Shown: positions 7,287-16,211, numbered from the stretch's first letter. The stretch: 64,000 nucleotides of DNA from Sphingobacterium sp. ML3W (GCF_029542085.1 NZ_CP107036.1:4960001-5024000), one strand, 5' to 3'. Numbers and translations: made by a program. Notes: a model not told the origin generated them from the sequence alone.

Positions 7287-8594
7287 ATGAGTACATTAGT
7301 TTCAGAATCATTACTTCAACAAGTGTTGGGAGCTTTTAAAGAGCAAGGTGTTTCAGACGAACCTGCTTTCTTTACAGAGGCACGTCAACAAGCATTCGAA
7401 CGTTTCGAAGCAGCAGGCTTTCCCACAGTTAAGAATGAAGAATGGAAATATACAAACATCCACAGTATTATCAATAAGCCCTATGCGCTTGATGTAGATG
7501 TGGATATCGAGGGCTTGGATTTTAGTGCGGGAGAGATTCCAAATTTGGATGCGTACCGTATTATTCTGGTTAATGGCCAGTACGTATTGGCGGTGAGTGA
7601 GCTGGAAAAGGTAAAAGGACTTGTTGTTATTCCAATGGATGACGCTGTTGCTGAACCTGCATTTCAAGCGCATTTTGCGAAGTACGCTGATAAATCTGAT
7701 AATATCATGGTGGCGCTTAACACAGCTGCTTTTACCAATGGTGTATTCATACATTTGAAAAAAGGTGTTGTACTTGATAAGCCTATACAGATTATTCACG
7801 TCGCTACAGGAACAGAAGATTTCTTTGCGCAAACACGGAATTTGGTTGTTGTTGAAGCTAACGCTGAACTTGAATTGATCGAAAGCTTTATCACTGCAGA
7901 TGGTGCCGCAAGCAATGTGCATAATAAAGTTTCAGAGATTGTCGTAAAAGAGAATGCTAAAGTTCAACATTACTATCTTCAAGTGGCTCAATCTGTAAGC
8001 CGTTACTTTAATCATACGGAAGTATACCAAGAGAAATACAGTCTTTATAATAACTACAACTGTAATTTCCCAGGTGCATCTTTTATCCGTAACAATATTA
8101 ATGTGCGTCTGGATGCAGAAAATGTAGAAAGTCATTTGTACGGTATTAACCTGACCGCAGGGGATCAATTGGTCGATAATCACACTGTCGTAGATCATCT
8201 TAAACCACATTGTGAATCATACGAATGGTATAAAAATATCACGCAAGATAAATCTACAGCTGTTTTCAACGGAAAAATCTTTGTTCGGGAGGATGCACAA
8301 AAAACTAATGCTTTCCAACAGAACAATAATATGTTGATGTCCGATAGTTCAGCGGTTTATACAAAGCCCCAACTGGAGATTTTTGCAGATGATGTGAAAT
8401 GTTCACACGGATGTACGATCGGTCAGTTTGATAATGAAGCTTTGTTTTATTTGAGAGCACGCGGAATTGGTGAGGAGTCAGCACGTATTCTTCTTGTGCA
8501 TGCTTTCGCATTTGACGTAACAACTCGTTTTTCAAATGAGGTTGTTCGGAGATATGTGGAAGAATTGGTCGAAGAAAGTTTAAGAACGAACTAA
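7287..8594 (+). CDS. sufD: Fe-S cluster assembly protein SufD
   Basis: SufD, the partner of SufB, contributes cluster ligands and is needed for iron acquisition. The 435-residue protein has the N-terminal EWKYTN motif, a beta-helix core, and the C-terminal family signature (KPQLEIFADDVKCSHGCTIGQ, then ALFYLRARGI) with the conserved Cys and His. It is the last gene of the operon: a perfect 13-bp terminator follows within 30 nt. The desulfurase sufS and sufE, often next in Bacteroidota suf operons, are absent here. Confidence 0.97.
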   Translation: MSTLVSESLLQQVLGAFKEQGVSDEPAFFTEARQQAFERFEAAGFPTVKNEEWKYTNIHSIINKPYALDVDVDIEGLDFSAGEIPNLDAYRIILVNGQYVLAVSELEKVKGLVVIPMDDAVAEPAFQAHFAKYADKSDNIMVALNTAAFTNGVFIHLKKGVVLDKPIQIIHVATGTEDFFAQTRNLVVVEANAELELIESFITADGAASNVHNKVSEIVVKENAKVQHYYLQVAQSVSRYFNHTEVYQEKYSLYNNYNCNFPGASFIRNNINVRLDAENVESHLYGINLTAGDQLVDNHTVVDHLKPHCESYEWYKNITQDKSTAVFNGKIFVREDAQKTNAFQQNNNMLMSDSSAVYTKPQLEIFADDVKCSHGCTIGQFDNEALFYLRARGIGEESARILLVHAFAFDVTTRFSNEVVRRYVEELVEESLRTN

Positions 8595-8620
8595 ACTAAA
8601 TCACACAAACTATAAATAGG

Positions 8621-8659
8621 ATAAGGCGTTTACTGATTCGGTAAACGCCTTATTTTTTT
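8621..8659 (+). terminator. Rho-independent terminator of sufBCD
   Basis: Perfect 13-bp stem ATAAGGCGTTTAC / GTAAACGCCTTAT with a 7-nt loop, followed by a seven-T run. Confidence 0.95.
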
Positions 8660-8974
8660 GATAAAGATTCCTTTTTTGGTCTTTTTCTTTTACTTTTGTA
8701 GTGCTATGTACATGTCTTTATATACAACTTACGCTTATAAACCTTGGGTTTTATAGCTCATTTACGTTTTTAAAATCTTAATAGAACGCATCCGTTCACG
8801 AAACGAATGGCTTGTTTCATACTGAGATATCAAAAAGCCAGCTTTAACTGATTTGATATTCGGGAAAGAGCTTCCTTCTATTTTCCTTCGTTGGTTCGGC
8901 GTGCGTAATAACGTTTTATTTCAATGTGTTGGTCATTCTTGATCATACACCTGTTGTATTTTATATAAAATTTT
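8660..8974. other. Intergenic region upstream of the MFS gene
   Basis: It contains a -7-like TACTTTTG at 8691-8698. If used, this would give a leader of about 270 nt carrying an inverted repeat ATATCAAA/TTTGATAT. No known riboswitch and no convincing small reading frame were recognised. Confidence 0.35.
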
Positions 8975-10204
8975 ATGGGAAAAAATAACTGGTTTCGTAC
9001 CTATAGTTATATATGGACTGGGCAATTTATCTCTTTGCTGTCTAGTTCAGCTGTCAACTTTTCGATCATGATATGGTTGAGTTTAACGCACAAGTCTGCT
9101 GAAGTATTGGCTTTTGCTGCTATCGCAGGCTTATTGCCACAAGCGATCATCGGGCCATTTGCTGGTGTCTATATTGATCGATGGGATAGAAAGAAAGTCA
9201 TGATCTTTGCAGATGGCTTTATTGCACTCTGTACATTAGGTATGACCTTTGTACTCAAAAGTGATGGTGCCAATATGTTTCTGATTTATCTGTTAATGGC
9301 CTGTCGTTCGATCGGTTCAGCATTTCACTCGCCAGCCATGCAGGCAATTGCGCCACTTCTCGTTCCGGAAGATAAATTATTGCGTGTTTCAGGTATTAAT
9401 CAGATGCTACAGTCGGTAAGTAGTATTGCAGGTCCCGCATTGGGAACATTGGCTATTAGCTATTTTCCTATTTCGAGTGTCTTGTATCTGGATGTTATCG
9501 GTGCCGCAATAGCTATTACATCTTTGCTCTTTGTGACTATCCCACACTTGTCCCGTTCTGATGTGAAACCTACTATTGCTGCCGTTTTGGATGATCTTAA
9601 ACAGGGAATGCGTGCTATCTATCATAATAAAGGGCTGAAAATGTTGTTTCTATATGCCATGGTGGCGACTTTCTTTATTATGCCTGTTGCCATTATGTTT
9701 CCCTTGTTGACGATTGGTCATTATGGCGGTGGAAAGTGGGAGATGAGTATTATTGAGATTATTTGGGGAATAGGTATGCTTGTTGGAGGCAGTTTTTTGG
9801 GACTTGCAAAAGTGTCTCTATCAAAAGTAGTATTAGTAAACAGCATGCATATTGTATTGGGGATAACCTTTGCGCTATCGGGGTGGTTTCCTTCGACCTG
9901 GTTTATTCCATTTGTCATCATGACAGGTTTAGGCGGAGTTTCAATGTCTATCTTCTCGGCATCATTTATGACAATTATTCAAGAGCAGGTTCCAGTAGAA
10001 ATGTTGGGGCGTGTTTTCTCGCTTTATTTTAGCATAGCAATATTACCGAGTATGATAGGACTTCTTTTTACAGGCTTTATCGCAGACGCAATCGGAGTGG
10101 CAACAGCTTTTATTATTGCAGGTCTTATTGTTGTATTGGTGGGCTTGTTGTCTTTTTTCAACAGCTCAATTATGAGCTTGGGGGAAGGGCGTAAATTAAG
10201 CTAA
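8975..10204 (+). CDS. MFS transporter (MFS_3 / EntS-MefA-like exporter)
   Basis: A 409-residue major facilitator with about 12 hydrophobic helices. It has the loop 2-3 signature DRWDRKKVMIFADG (the MFS motif A equivalent) and the MFS_3 start WFRTYSYIWTGQFISLLSS, like macrolide-efflux and enterobactin-exporter relatives. It is probably an inner-membrane drug or siderophore exporter driven by proton motive force. The substrate is not predictable. It is transcribed alone and ends in a strong bidirectional terminator shared with the tRNA-Gly gene on the other strand. Confidence 0.88.
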   Translation: MGKNNWFRTYSYIWTGQFISLLSSSAVNFSIMIWLSLTHKSAEVLAFAAIAGLLPQAIIGPFAGVYIDRWDRKKVMIFADGFIALCTLGMTFVLKSDGANMFLIYLLMACRSIGSAFHSPAMQAIAPLLVPEDKLLRVSGINQMLQSVSSIAGPALGTLAISYFPISSVLYLDVIGAAIAITSLLFVTIPHLSRSDVKPTIAAVLDDLKQGMRAIYHNKGLKMLFLYAMVATFFIMPVAIMFPLLTIGHYGGGKWEMSIIEIIWGIGMLVGGSFLGLAKVSLSKVVLVNSMHIVLGITFALSGWFPSTWFIPFVIMTGLGGVSMSIFSASFMTIIQEQVPVEMLGRVFSLYFSIAILPSMIGLLFTGFIADAIGVATAFIIAGLIVVLVGLLSFFNSSIMSLGEGRKLS

Positions 10205-10210
10205 AAGAAT

Positions 10211-10251
10211 AAATAAAAAAAGCTTCCAAATTTTGGAAGCTTTTTTTATTT
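10211..10251. terminator. Bidirectional terminator between the MFS gene and tRNA-Gly
   Basis: Near-perfect palindrome: 20-bp arms around a single central base (10231), with seven A on one side and seven T on the other. It terminates the MFS gene on the plus strand. On the minus strand it begins directly after the tRNA CCA end. Confidence 0.92.
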
Positions 10252-10326
10252 GGAGCGAAAGACGAGATTCGAACTCGCGACCCCAACCTTGGCAAGGTTG
10301 TGCTCTACCAACTGAGCTACTTTCGC
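10251..10326 (-). tRNA. tRNA-Gly (anticodon GCC)
   Basis: A 76-nt gene on the minus strand. Acceptor stem GCGAAAG / CTTTCGC, discriminator U, and an encoded CCA end (10251-10253). The D-arm is AGCTCAGTTGGTAGAGC, the anticodon stem CAACC/GGTTG carries loop TTGCCAA with GCC at 10291-10293, and the T-arm contains GTTCGAATC. All four arms pair. The U discriminator is usual for bacterial tRNA-Gly. Confidence 0.98.
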
Positions 10327-10385
10327 GTTGATGCTACAAAAGTAAGGCATTTCTTCTTATTCTGCAAGAGAAAAAGTAAAAAATC

Positions 10386-11930
10386 TTAACATAAATCAAT
10401 TGCATCGACACAATTAATTCCATCTATAGCCGCCGAAATAATACCCCCTGCATAGCCTGCTCCCTCCCCGCAAGGGTAAAGTCCTTTGACCTGAGGATGT
10501 TGCAGATTTTCTTTGTTTCGAGGTATACGTATGGGTGAAGATGTCCTCGATTCTACACCGACCAAAATCGCATCATTTGTATAATACCCTTTCATCTTTT
10601 TTCCAAATATTGGTAAGGCACCACGAAGAGCTTCATGCACAAAAGCTGGTAAAACCTCCCTCAAGTCTGCCGAAGATGTTCCTGGTTTGTACGAATTTTC
10701 GGGTAGGTCCATTGAGACCCTTCCCTCCACGAAGTCAACCATTCGTTGTGCGGGGGCAACAAGACTTCCTCCACCAACCTCGAAAGCTTTGCGTTCAATT
10801 TGCTTCTGAAAATCAAGTAAAGCAAAGGGATCATTTAGTGCATTAGGTACATCTTCGAGATTGATCTGAATAACGGTGCCTGAATTGGCATGTGGATTAT
10901 TACGTTTGGAAGGAGACCATCCGTTGACCACGATTTCATTACGGTCTGTTGCACAAGGAGCGATAACGCCACCAGGGCACATACAGAATGAGAATACACC
11001 ACGATCATTAACCTGTTCGACCAGACTATAATAGGCTGGGGGTAAATGCTCACTTCTGACCTGGCAATGGTATTGTGCCTGATCGATAATAGCCTGTGGG
11101 TGTTCTATGCGGACGCCTAGCGCAAAGGCTTTTGCTTCGATCAGCCAGTTGTTGCGATGAAACAGTTCAAAAATATCCCTTGCGGAGTGGCCTGTCGCCA
11201 CGATAACATGATCAGCTTTGATTTCCTCCCCACTGGCTAATTTTACACCACGGACCTGACCAAAGGATTCCAAAATATTATCTACACGTTGGTCGAAAAG
11301 AAATTCCCCGCCAAATTCGACCACACTTTCCCGCATCGCCTCAATAATATGAGGAAGCTTGTTTGTGCCGATATGGGGGCGGGCATTTACTAAGATGTCT
11401 GTTGTCGCTCCATGAGATACAAAAAGCTTAAGAACTTTGTCTACGTCCCCCCGTTTATTGGAGCGGGTATAAAGCTTCCCGTCTGAATAAGTTCCTGCAC
11501 CACCTTCTCCAAAACAGTAGTTTGATTCAGGGTTTACAATACCTTCGCGGTTCAGTTTCGCAAGGTCACGTCTTCGGTCCTGTACTTTTTTTCCTCTTTC
11601 GATGACAATCGGTCTGAGACCACGTTCAATACAGCGAATTGCCGCAAATAAGCCAGCAGGGCCAGCACCAACGATAATGACCGGTTTGCCATCCTGTACA
11701 GATTTAAAGTGGTTTTCATAAATCTCGGGTAGCGGGAGCTCGTCGATATAATAAATGACCCTTGCTCGATAGACCACCTGTTTACTGCGGGCATCGATAG
11801 AACGTTTACGGATTTTATAACCTTTGACCTGTTGTGGTTTCAGACGTAGGGCTTTTACGCCTTGTTGTAGAATATATTGCTCATCTTCGATTTTTTCAGG
11901 AAGGATAGCAATCTCAATTTCTTTTTGCAT
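10386..11930 (-). CDS. FAD-dependent oxidoreductase (COG2509-like)
   Basis: A 514-residue flavoprotein. An N-terminal region of about 80 residues resembles the ferredoxin-like lead domain of COG2509 proteins. It is followed by the dinucleotide-binding GAGPAG at 88-93, ERG..DRRRDLA, the GEGGAGTYSDGKLYTR segment and a C-terminal FAD motif (GLYPCGEGAGYAGGI) next to IDGINCVDAI. The redox substrate is unknown. I place the start at the ATG at 11930 and not at a TTG at 11969, because that TTG lies inside a perfect -7 promoter box. Confidence 0.88.
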   Translation of the reverse strand: MQKEIEIAILPEKIEDEQYILQQGVKALRLKPQQVKGYKIRKRSIDARSKQVVYRARVIYYIDELPLPEIYENHFKSVQDGKPVIIVGAGPAGLFAAIRCIERGLRPIVIERGKKVQDRRRDLAKLNREGIVNPESNYCFGEGGAGTYSDGKLYTRSNKRGDVDKVLKLFVSHGATTDILVNARPHIGTNKLPHIIEAMRESVVEFGGEFLFDQRVDNILESFGQVRGVKLASGEEIKADHVIVATGHSARDIFELFHRNNWLIEAKAFALGVRIEHPQAIIDQAQYHCQVRSEHLPPAYYSLVEQVNDRGVFSFCMCPGGVIAPCATDRNEIVVNGWSPSKRNNPHANSGTVIQINLEDVPNALNDPFALLDFQKQIERKAFEVGGGSLVAPAQRMVDFVEGRVSMDLPENSYKPGTSSADLREVLPAFVHEALRGALPIFGKKMKGYYTNDAILVGVESRTSSPIRIPRNKENLQHPQVKGLYPCGEGAGYAGGIISAAIDGINCVDAIDLC

Positions 11931-11966
11931 AAGATAAAGGGCTGGGTTTTTATCCCAAAACCGCGA

Positions 11967-11974
11967 CAAAGTTA
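11967..11974 (-). promoter_or_regulatory. -7 box deciding the start of the FAD oxidoreductase gene
   Basis: Reads TAACTTTG on the minus strand. It overlaps an in-frame TTG at 11969, which therefore cannot be translated from this promoter. The ATG at 11930 lies 36 nt downstream. Confidence 0.65.
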
Positions 11975-12090
11975 CGGAATATTGGCTGTTTGCCGATTTG
12001 GAAATAAAAATATTCTTATCTTAGTAAGAGCTTGGTATATGCTTTGATAGTGTAACCGTATAATTTGAATAGTATTTAATTCTTTGAACA

Positions 12091-12675
12091 ATGAAAATGA
12101 AAAGATTTTTAGTAGCCCTATGCGGTTTATTTGCATTAGTATCATTAAACTCATGTGGTTACAATACGATGGTTTCTCAAGATGAGAACGTCAAAGGGAA
12201 ATGGGCACAGGTTGAAAATGCTTACCAGCGCCGCGCTGATTTGGTGCCAAACTTGGTGAATACTGTCAAAGGTGCAGCAAAACACGAAGAGAGCACATTG
12301 ACGGCAGTGGTTGAAGCGAGAGCTAAGGCAACATCTGTTACAATTAATGCAGATGACTTAACAGAAGAGAATATTGCGAAGTTTCAAAAAGTCCAAGATC
12401 AATTCAGTGGTTCTTTGAGCCGTCTATTGGCTTCGGTAGAGGCATATCCAGACTTGAAGGCAAATCAAAACTTCTTGGAATTACAGGCTCAATTGGAAGG
12501 TACAGAAAACCGTATCTCGACTGAACGCAGATCATATAACGAGGCTGTACAGCAATTTAATACGACTGTACGCAGCTTTCCAAATAATTTAATGGCTGGT
12601 ATGTTTGGATTTAAAGCTAAGGGAACATTTACTGCTGCCCCCGGCTCGGACAAAGCGCCGACCGTATCATTCTAA
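12091..12675 (+). CDS. lemA: LemA family lipoprotein
   Basis: A 194-residue LemA family protein. The N-terminus is a lipoprotein signal with lipobox LNSC (Cys22), followed by the long helical LemA core. Conserved features include WAQVENAYQRRADLVPNLVNTVKG near residues 40-60, HEESTLTAVVEARA, and the ENRISTERRSYNEAVQQFNT motif. LemA proteins are membrane-anchored helical bundles whose biochemical role is unresolved. In Bacteroidota they are commonly next to TPM-domain genes, as here. An ATG six bases inside (MKRFL) is an equally possible start. Confidence 0.93.
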   Translation: MKMKRFLVALCGLFALVSLNSCGYNTMVSQDENVKGKWAQVENAYQRRADLVPNLVNTVKGAAKHEESTLTAVVEARAKATSVTINADDLTEENIAKFQKVQDQFSGSLSRLLASVEAYPDLKANQNFLELQAQLEGTENRISTERRSYNEAVQQFNTTVRSFPNNLMAGMFGFKAKGTFTAAPGSDKAPTVSF

Positions 12676-12703
12676 TAATACCTTTGTTAGAAATACACGA
12701 TAT

Positions 12704-12746
12704 AATGGATGATGCGGCTTGCGTATGGGCCCTTCATCCATTTTTT
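12704..12746 (+). terminator. Terminator after lemA
   Basis: Stem AATGGATGA / TCATCCATT with a 21-nt loop and a T-run at 12741-12746. It lies between lemA and the first TPM gene and may attenuate read-through inside the cluster. Confidence 0.7.
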
Positions 12747-12833
12747 ATACAGAATGTTTTATAGGTAAGTGTTTGCCCGATGGCTTAGTCAGACAGACGA
12801 ACGCACTAATGCGAACATAAATGAAGATATATT

Positions 12834-13262
12834 ATGGCTTTAAATGCTGAGGAACAAGAAAGAGTCGTCCATGCCATCAATGTGGCTGAAAACGAAACAT
12901 CGGGAGAAATTCGTGTTGTGATAGAAAATCATTGTCCCGATGAGGTTCACGATCGTGCAACGTACTATTTTTCCAAATTGGGCATGCATAAAACCGTGCT
13001 AAAAAATGGCGTGCTTATTTACATCGCATTGGAGGATCATAAATTTTCTATCATTGGTGATAAAGGTATCAACCAACGGGTGGAAAGCGACTTTTGGAAT
13101 TGTACGAAAGATCTTATGGTCGAAGAATTCCGTATGGATAAAATTGTTGAAGGCCTAGTGAAGGGAATTGAACATGCGGGCAAACAATTAGCGAAATTTT
13201 TTCCCAGGGAACATGATGATATCAATGAACTTCCAAATGATATTGTTTTCGGTGATCGCTAG
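12834..13262 (+). CDS. TPM domain protein (short, cytoplasmic type)
   Basis: A 142-residue TPM-domain protein (TLP18.3/Psb32/MOLO-1 fold). The pattern TSGEIRVVIENHC near residue 23, GVLIYIALEDHKFSIIGDKGI near 63-83 and a C-terminal amphipathic helix with VKGIEHAGKQL match the family. No signal peptide or membrane helix is seen, unlike its neighbour. In known plant and bacterial members the fold has been tied to acid phosphatase activity or membrane-protein repair, but function here is unknown. It is followed after 20 nt by the second TPM gene. Confidence 0.85.
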   Translation: MALNAEEQERVVHAINVAENETSGEIRVVIENHCPDEVHDRATYYFSKLGMHKTVLKNGVLIYIALEDHKFSIIGDKGINQRVESDFWNCTKDLMVEEFRMDKIVEGLVKGIEHAGKQLAKFFPREHDDINELPNDIVFGDR

Positions 13263-13282
13263 TCAATAAAAAAATATAACTT

Positions 13283-14074
13283 ATGTCGAAATTATTTTCT
13301 CGGGTTCGGATTCCAGTCATGGTGATGGTGCTGTGGGCACTGACCCTCATGACTGCAATAGGGCAGGATTTTCCAGAGACACCCAATAAACTTGTCAACG
13401 ATTATACAAACACATTGACAGCCAGTCAAAAACAGCAACTGGAGCAAAAATTGTTGGCATTTGAGGATTCTACTTCTACACAGATAGCTGTTGTTGTGAT
13501 GAACTCTACCGGAGGTTATGATATCTCAGATTATGCGGTCCGGCTGGCGAAGAAGTGGGGTGTCGGTAATAAAAAATACAGTAATGGTATTTTATTATTA
13601 GCGGCATTGGGCGACCGGGCTGTTACCATTCAGACTGGTTACGGGATTGAAGGAGCTGTCCCAGATGCGATAGCCTATCGTATTATTGAAAATGATATCA
13701 AGCCAGCGTTTCGTCAGGGTGATTATTATGGTGGAGTTGACAAAGCGACGAATTCCCTGATTTCGTATGCAAAAGGAGAATATAAAGCTGATCCTAAACA
13801 GCCTAGTGGTGGTGGATCGGGATCAATTATATTTGTCATCATTGTCGTAATATTTCTTGTTGTGCTATTTTCAAATCGAGGTGGAGGAGGAAAGGGCGGT
13901 GGTCGTGTGATGAATGGTCGTGGCTCGTCCGATATTTTCTGGTGGACCTTGCTTAATGGTCTTGGTGGTGGCGGCCGAGGCGGTGACGGCGGATTCGGTG
14001 GTGGATCTGGAGGTGGATTCGGTGGATTTGGCGGCGGCGATTTCGGAGGCGGTGGTGCTTCAGGACGTTGGTAA
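13283..14074 (+). CDS. TPM domain protein with glycine-rich tail (YgcG-like)
   Basis: A 263-residue exported TPM protein. A signal peptide covers residues 1-28. The TPM domain spans about 35-165 (VNDYTNTLTASQKQQLEQKL, STQIAVVVMNSTGGYDISDYA, NGILLLAALGDRAVTIQTGYGIEG). A single transmembrane helix lies at about 179-196 (IIFVIIVVIFLVVLF). The C-terminus is a low-complexity glycine-rich tail ending FGGGGASGRW, typical of YgcG proteins. It is the third member of the lemA-TPM-TPM cluster and probably acts in the envelope with LemA; the partnership is inferred from the recurrent clustering. Confidence 0.9.
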   Translation: MSKLFSRVRIPVMVMVLWALTLMTAIGQDFPETPNKLVNDYTNTLTASQKQQLEQKLLAFEDSTSTQIAVVVMNSTGGYDISDYAVRLAKKWGVGNKKYSNGILLLAALGDRAVTIQTGYGIEGAVPDAIAYRIIENDIKPAFRQGDYYGGVDKATNSLISYAKGEYKADPKQPSGGGSGSIIFVIIVVIFLVVLFSNRGGGGKGGGRVMNGRGSSDIFWWTLLNGLGGGGRGGDGGFGGGSGGGFGGFGGGDFGGGGASGRW

Positions 14075-14148
14075 CAACTTTGCTAAATAATGTTAAATAG
14101 CATGTCAGTGCAAAGGAAATGTTTTACATTTATGGGAAGTATATAATT

Positions 14149-15288
14149 ATGAAAAAGGGAATATTAATGGGTTTAAGCTTTTTACCAGCCTTATTGATGG
14201 CACAAGAAAGCTATACGGTAACAGGAAAAGTGAATGCAGCTTCTGACAAAGCCAAAGTATTTTTGCAGTATCCTAATAATGGTACACGTCAGTTGGATTC
14301 AGCAGCTGTCGTTAAAGGTGAATTTAAATTCAACGGTCAGGTAGCTTCACCAACTAAAGGTGTAATGATTTATTCTCCTGATGGACTTTCTTTTGGAGAA
14401 CTAAGAGGTGCTCAAAAGCAACCTGAAACAGCACAATTGTATTTATCTAAAGGTGTGATCAAAGTTGATGCATCCAAAGGATTTAAAGATGCTTTGGTAA
14501 CAGGTACAGCAATCAATGATGATTTTACCCAATACAAAACTTTTGTAAAACCTCATACAGATGCATATGAGGCATTAAACCAGCAATATTTTGCGGCATC
14601 TGAAGCTCAAAAACAAGATCCAAAATTTATTGAGGGGTTGCAAAAGCAAGCTGGTGAGATTTCTGAAAAGATGGAAAAATCTGACGCTGAATTTATTAAT
14701 AAGAACCCAAAAAGCTGGTATACATTGGATCTATTGGCGGAAAATGTAAGTGGTGAAAATGTGAATGAATATGTGGCTTCTTTTGAGAAATTGACTCCTG
14801 AGCTGAAAAATTCGGAGAAAGGTAAAGAACTTGCTGAACGTATTCAAAAATTGAAAGCAGTGGCTGTTGGTTCACTAGCGCCAGATTTTACATTGCCTGA
14901 TACGACTGGTAACAATGTTTCTTTATCTTCGTTGAGAGGAAAATATGTCTTGTTGGATTTCTGGGCAAGCTGGTGTGGACCTTGTCGTCATGAAAACCCG
15001 AATGTTGTTGCGGCATTCAATAAGTTTAAAGACAAAGGATTTACAGTTTTTGGTGTTTCCTTGGATAATCCTGGTAAGAAAGATGCTTGGATGAAAGCAA
15101 TCCATGATGATAATTTGCAGCAATGGCCGCATGTATCCGATTTACAAGGTTGGAAATCTGCTCCTGTTAAATTATATGAGGTGCGTGGAATTCCGCAAAA
15201 CTTCTTAATTGATCCTTCAGGCAAAATTGTTGCTTCTAATCTAAGAGGAGAAGCTTTGGAAGCTAAATTAGCAGAATTGTTGAAATAG
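14149..15288 (+). CDS. TlpA/ResA-like thiol-disulfide oxidoreductase with DUF4369-like N-terminus
   Basis: A 379-residue periplasmic thioredoxin-fold protein. A signal peptide covers residues 1-18 (LLMAQ). A DUF4369-like beta domain spans about 20-115, then a helical linker to about 238, then the AhpC/TSA-thioredoxin domain starting GSLAPDFTLPD, with active site WCGPC (Cys276, Cys279) and the cis-Pro region GIPQNFLID. Such proteins reduce or form disulfides in the periplasm. The chosen ATG at 14149 is preferred over one 30 nt upstream because it begins the signal peptide directly. A 20-bp terminator follows. Confidence 0.9.
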   Translation: MKKGILMGLSFLPALLMAQESYTVTGKVNAASDKAKVFLQYPNNGTRQLDSAAVVKGEFKFNGQVASPTKGVMIYSPDGLSFGELRGAQKQPETAQLYLSKGVIKVDASKGFKDALVTGTAINDDFTQYKTFVKPHTDAYEALNQQYFAASEAQKQDPKFIEGLQKQAGEISEKMEKSDAEFINKNPKSWYTLDLLAENVSGENVNEYVASFEKLTPELKNSEKGKELAERIQKLKAVAVGSLAPDFTLPDTTGNNVSLSSLRGKYVLLDFWASWCGPCRHENPNVVAAFNKFKDKGFTVFGVSLDNPGKKDAWMKAIHDDNLQQWPHVSDLQGWKSAPVKLYEVRGIPQNFLIDPSGKIVASNLRGEALEAKLAELLK

Positions 15289-15320
15289 TCTGATCTTACA
15301 GTCTAAGACTGCGCTATTCA

Positions 15321-15376
15321 AAAACACTTATTTAAAATCTTTTATTTATGAGAGATTTTAAATAAGTGTTTTTTGT
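15321..15376 (+). terminator. Terminator with 20-bp perfect stem
   Basis: AAAACACTTATTTAAAATCT (15321-15340) pairs perfectly with 15353-15372 around a 12-nt loop, followed by T residues. Confidence 0.9.
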
Positions 15377-15382
15377 TAAGGG

Positions 15383-15411
15383 TTTGCCTACATATCTTTT
15401 CTTTAACTTTG
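15383..15411 (+). promoter_or_regulatory. Promoter with a long downstream leader
   Basis: TTTG at 15383-15386, 17 nt, then TAACTTTG at 15404-15411. The next long gene starts 250 nt further on, so this promoter either makes a long leader or serves the small frame at 15460. Confidence 0.5.
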
Positions 15412-15459
15412 TTTAAGAAATTGATTTGGGTTTCTCCCCTTTAAGCTGTTGAGGGGCGA

Positions 15460-15597
15460 ATGGATGCTTTGGAGGGAACCGATCAAGTAAGAGACAAGAG
15501 GGATGATTTTTTTGCGATTGTCGATTTACATCTGTCAGGCGATCGAATTTGGGTGATTTGTAGGGATGAAATCGAGCAGGAAATAATCTTGACCTGA
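15460..15597 (+). CDS. Candidate small protein or leader peptide, 45 residues
   Basis: An uninterrupted 45-codon frame beginning MDALEGTDQVRDKRDDFFAI and ending EQEIILT, with a mixed acidic/hydrophobic composition that looks protein-like. An AGGGG stretch lies about 6 nt before the ATG, and a full promoter lies 50 nt upstream. Its stop overlaps an 8-bp hairpin (GACCTGAG / CTCAGGTC, 15591-15614). A frame of this length can arise by chance, so this is a candidate only. It may be a leader peptide for the lipoprotein gene at 15664. Confidence 0.3.
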   Translation: MDALEGTDQVRDKRDDFFAIVDLHLSGDRIWVICRDEIEQEIILT

Positions 15598-15663
15598 GAA
15601 TAACTACTCAGGTCTTCATAAGTAATCAAACCGGGTGTAGTAGTACACTCAGACAATAATAAA

Positions 15664-16110
15664 ATGAGAAAGAAACTGATTGTGGTGATGGCTTTGGCTA
15701 TATGTGCTGTTGCCTGTAATTCGAAGAAAGAAAATGGCGTCCCTGTGGTTAACCTGGAAGCCCTCAGTGCAATTCCATTAGATCATTCTATTGATACACT
15801 GGCTAAAGGAACAGCATTTATAGATGTGACATTACCCCCCAATGCACGTATAGATGAGTTGTCGCAACAGGAACTAGGCTTGTTGAAGGCTGCTGCCTAT
15901 CGCTTCTATCATCATGTAACGTTAACGGACAACCAGTATAAGGTTAATATCAAAGACCCGAAATCCTTACATATTTCAGATCAGGTTGTCAAAGCCTATG
16001 AGCAGGCAATTCTAAATACCAATCATTTTGCCGATTCAATGGCTAAGGTTGGACAGACCATTCAATTACCTGTTGTAAATGAAGAATATCTAAATAATTT
16101 GCTGAAATAG
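15664..16110 (+). CDS. Lipoprotein of unknown function
   Basis: A 148-residue predicted lipoprotein. The N-terminus has basic residues, a hydrophobic core and lipobox AVAC (Cys18), followed by an Asn/Ser/Lys linker. The mature domain is about 120 residues, helical in its second half (QELGLLKAAAYRFYHHVTL, VVKAYEQAILNTNHFADSMA). No enzymatic motif or known family was recognised. It is probably anchored to the outer membrane. It ends at a bidirectional terminator facing pfkA and is preceded by an unusually long leader. Confidence 0.7.
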   Translation: MRKKLIVVMALAICAVACNSKKENGVPVVNLEALSAIPLDHSIDTLAKGTAFIDVTLPPNARIDELSQQELGLLKAAAYRFYHHVTLTDNQYKVNIKDPKSLHISDQVVKAYEQAILNTNHFADSMAKVGQTIQLPVVNEEYLNNLLK

Positions 16111-16168
16111 TTGTCTCAAAAGAAGATAAAAAAGATATTGAGACGGGAGTATAGTACTAAGAATTCAT

Positions 16169-16211
16169 AAAAAAACGGTGTATCCAAGTTTGTTGGACAC
16201 ACCGTTTTTTT
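16169..16211. terminator. Bidirectional terminator between the lipoprotein gene and pfkA
   Basis: Seven A, then CGGTGT-(mismatch)-TCCAA pairing with TTGGA-(mismatch)-ACACCG, then seven T; 5-nt loop. Confidence 0.9.

Noticed and set aside
7353..7922. 189-codon open frame antisense to sufD
   Set aside because: Shadow of the conserved SufD reading frame; composition is not protein-like.
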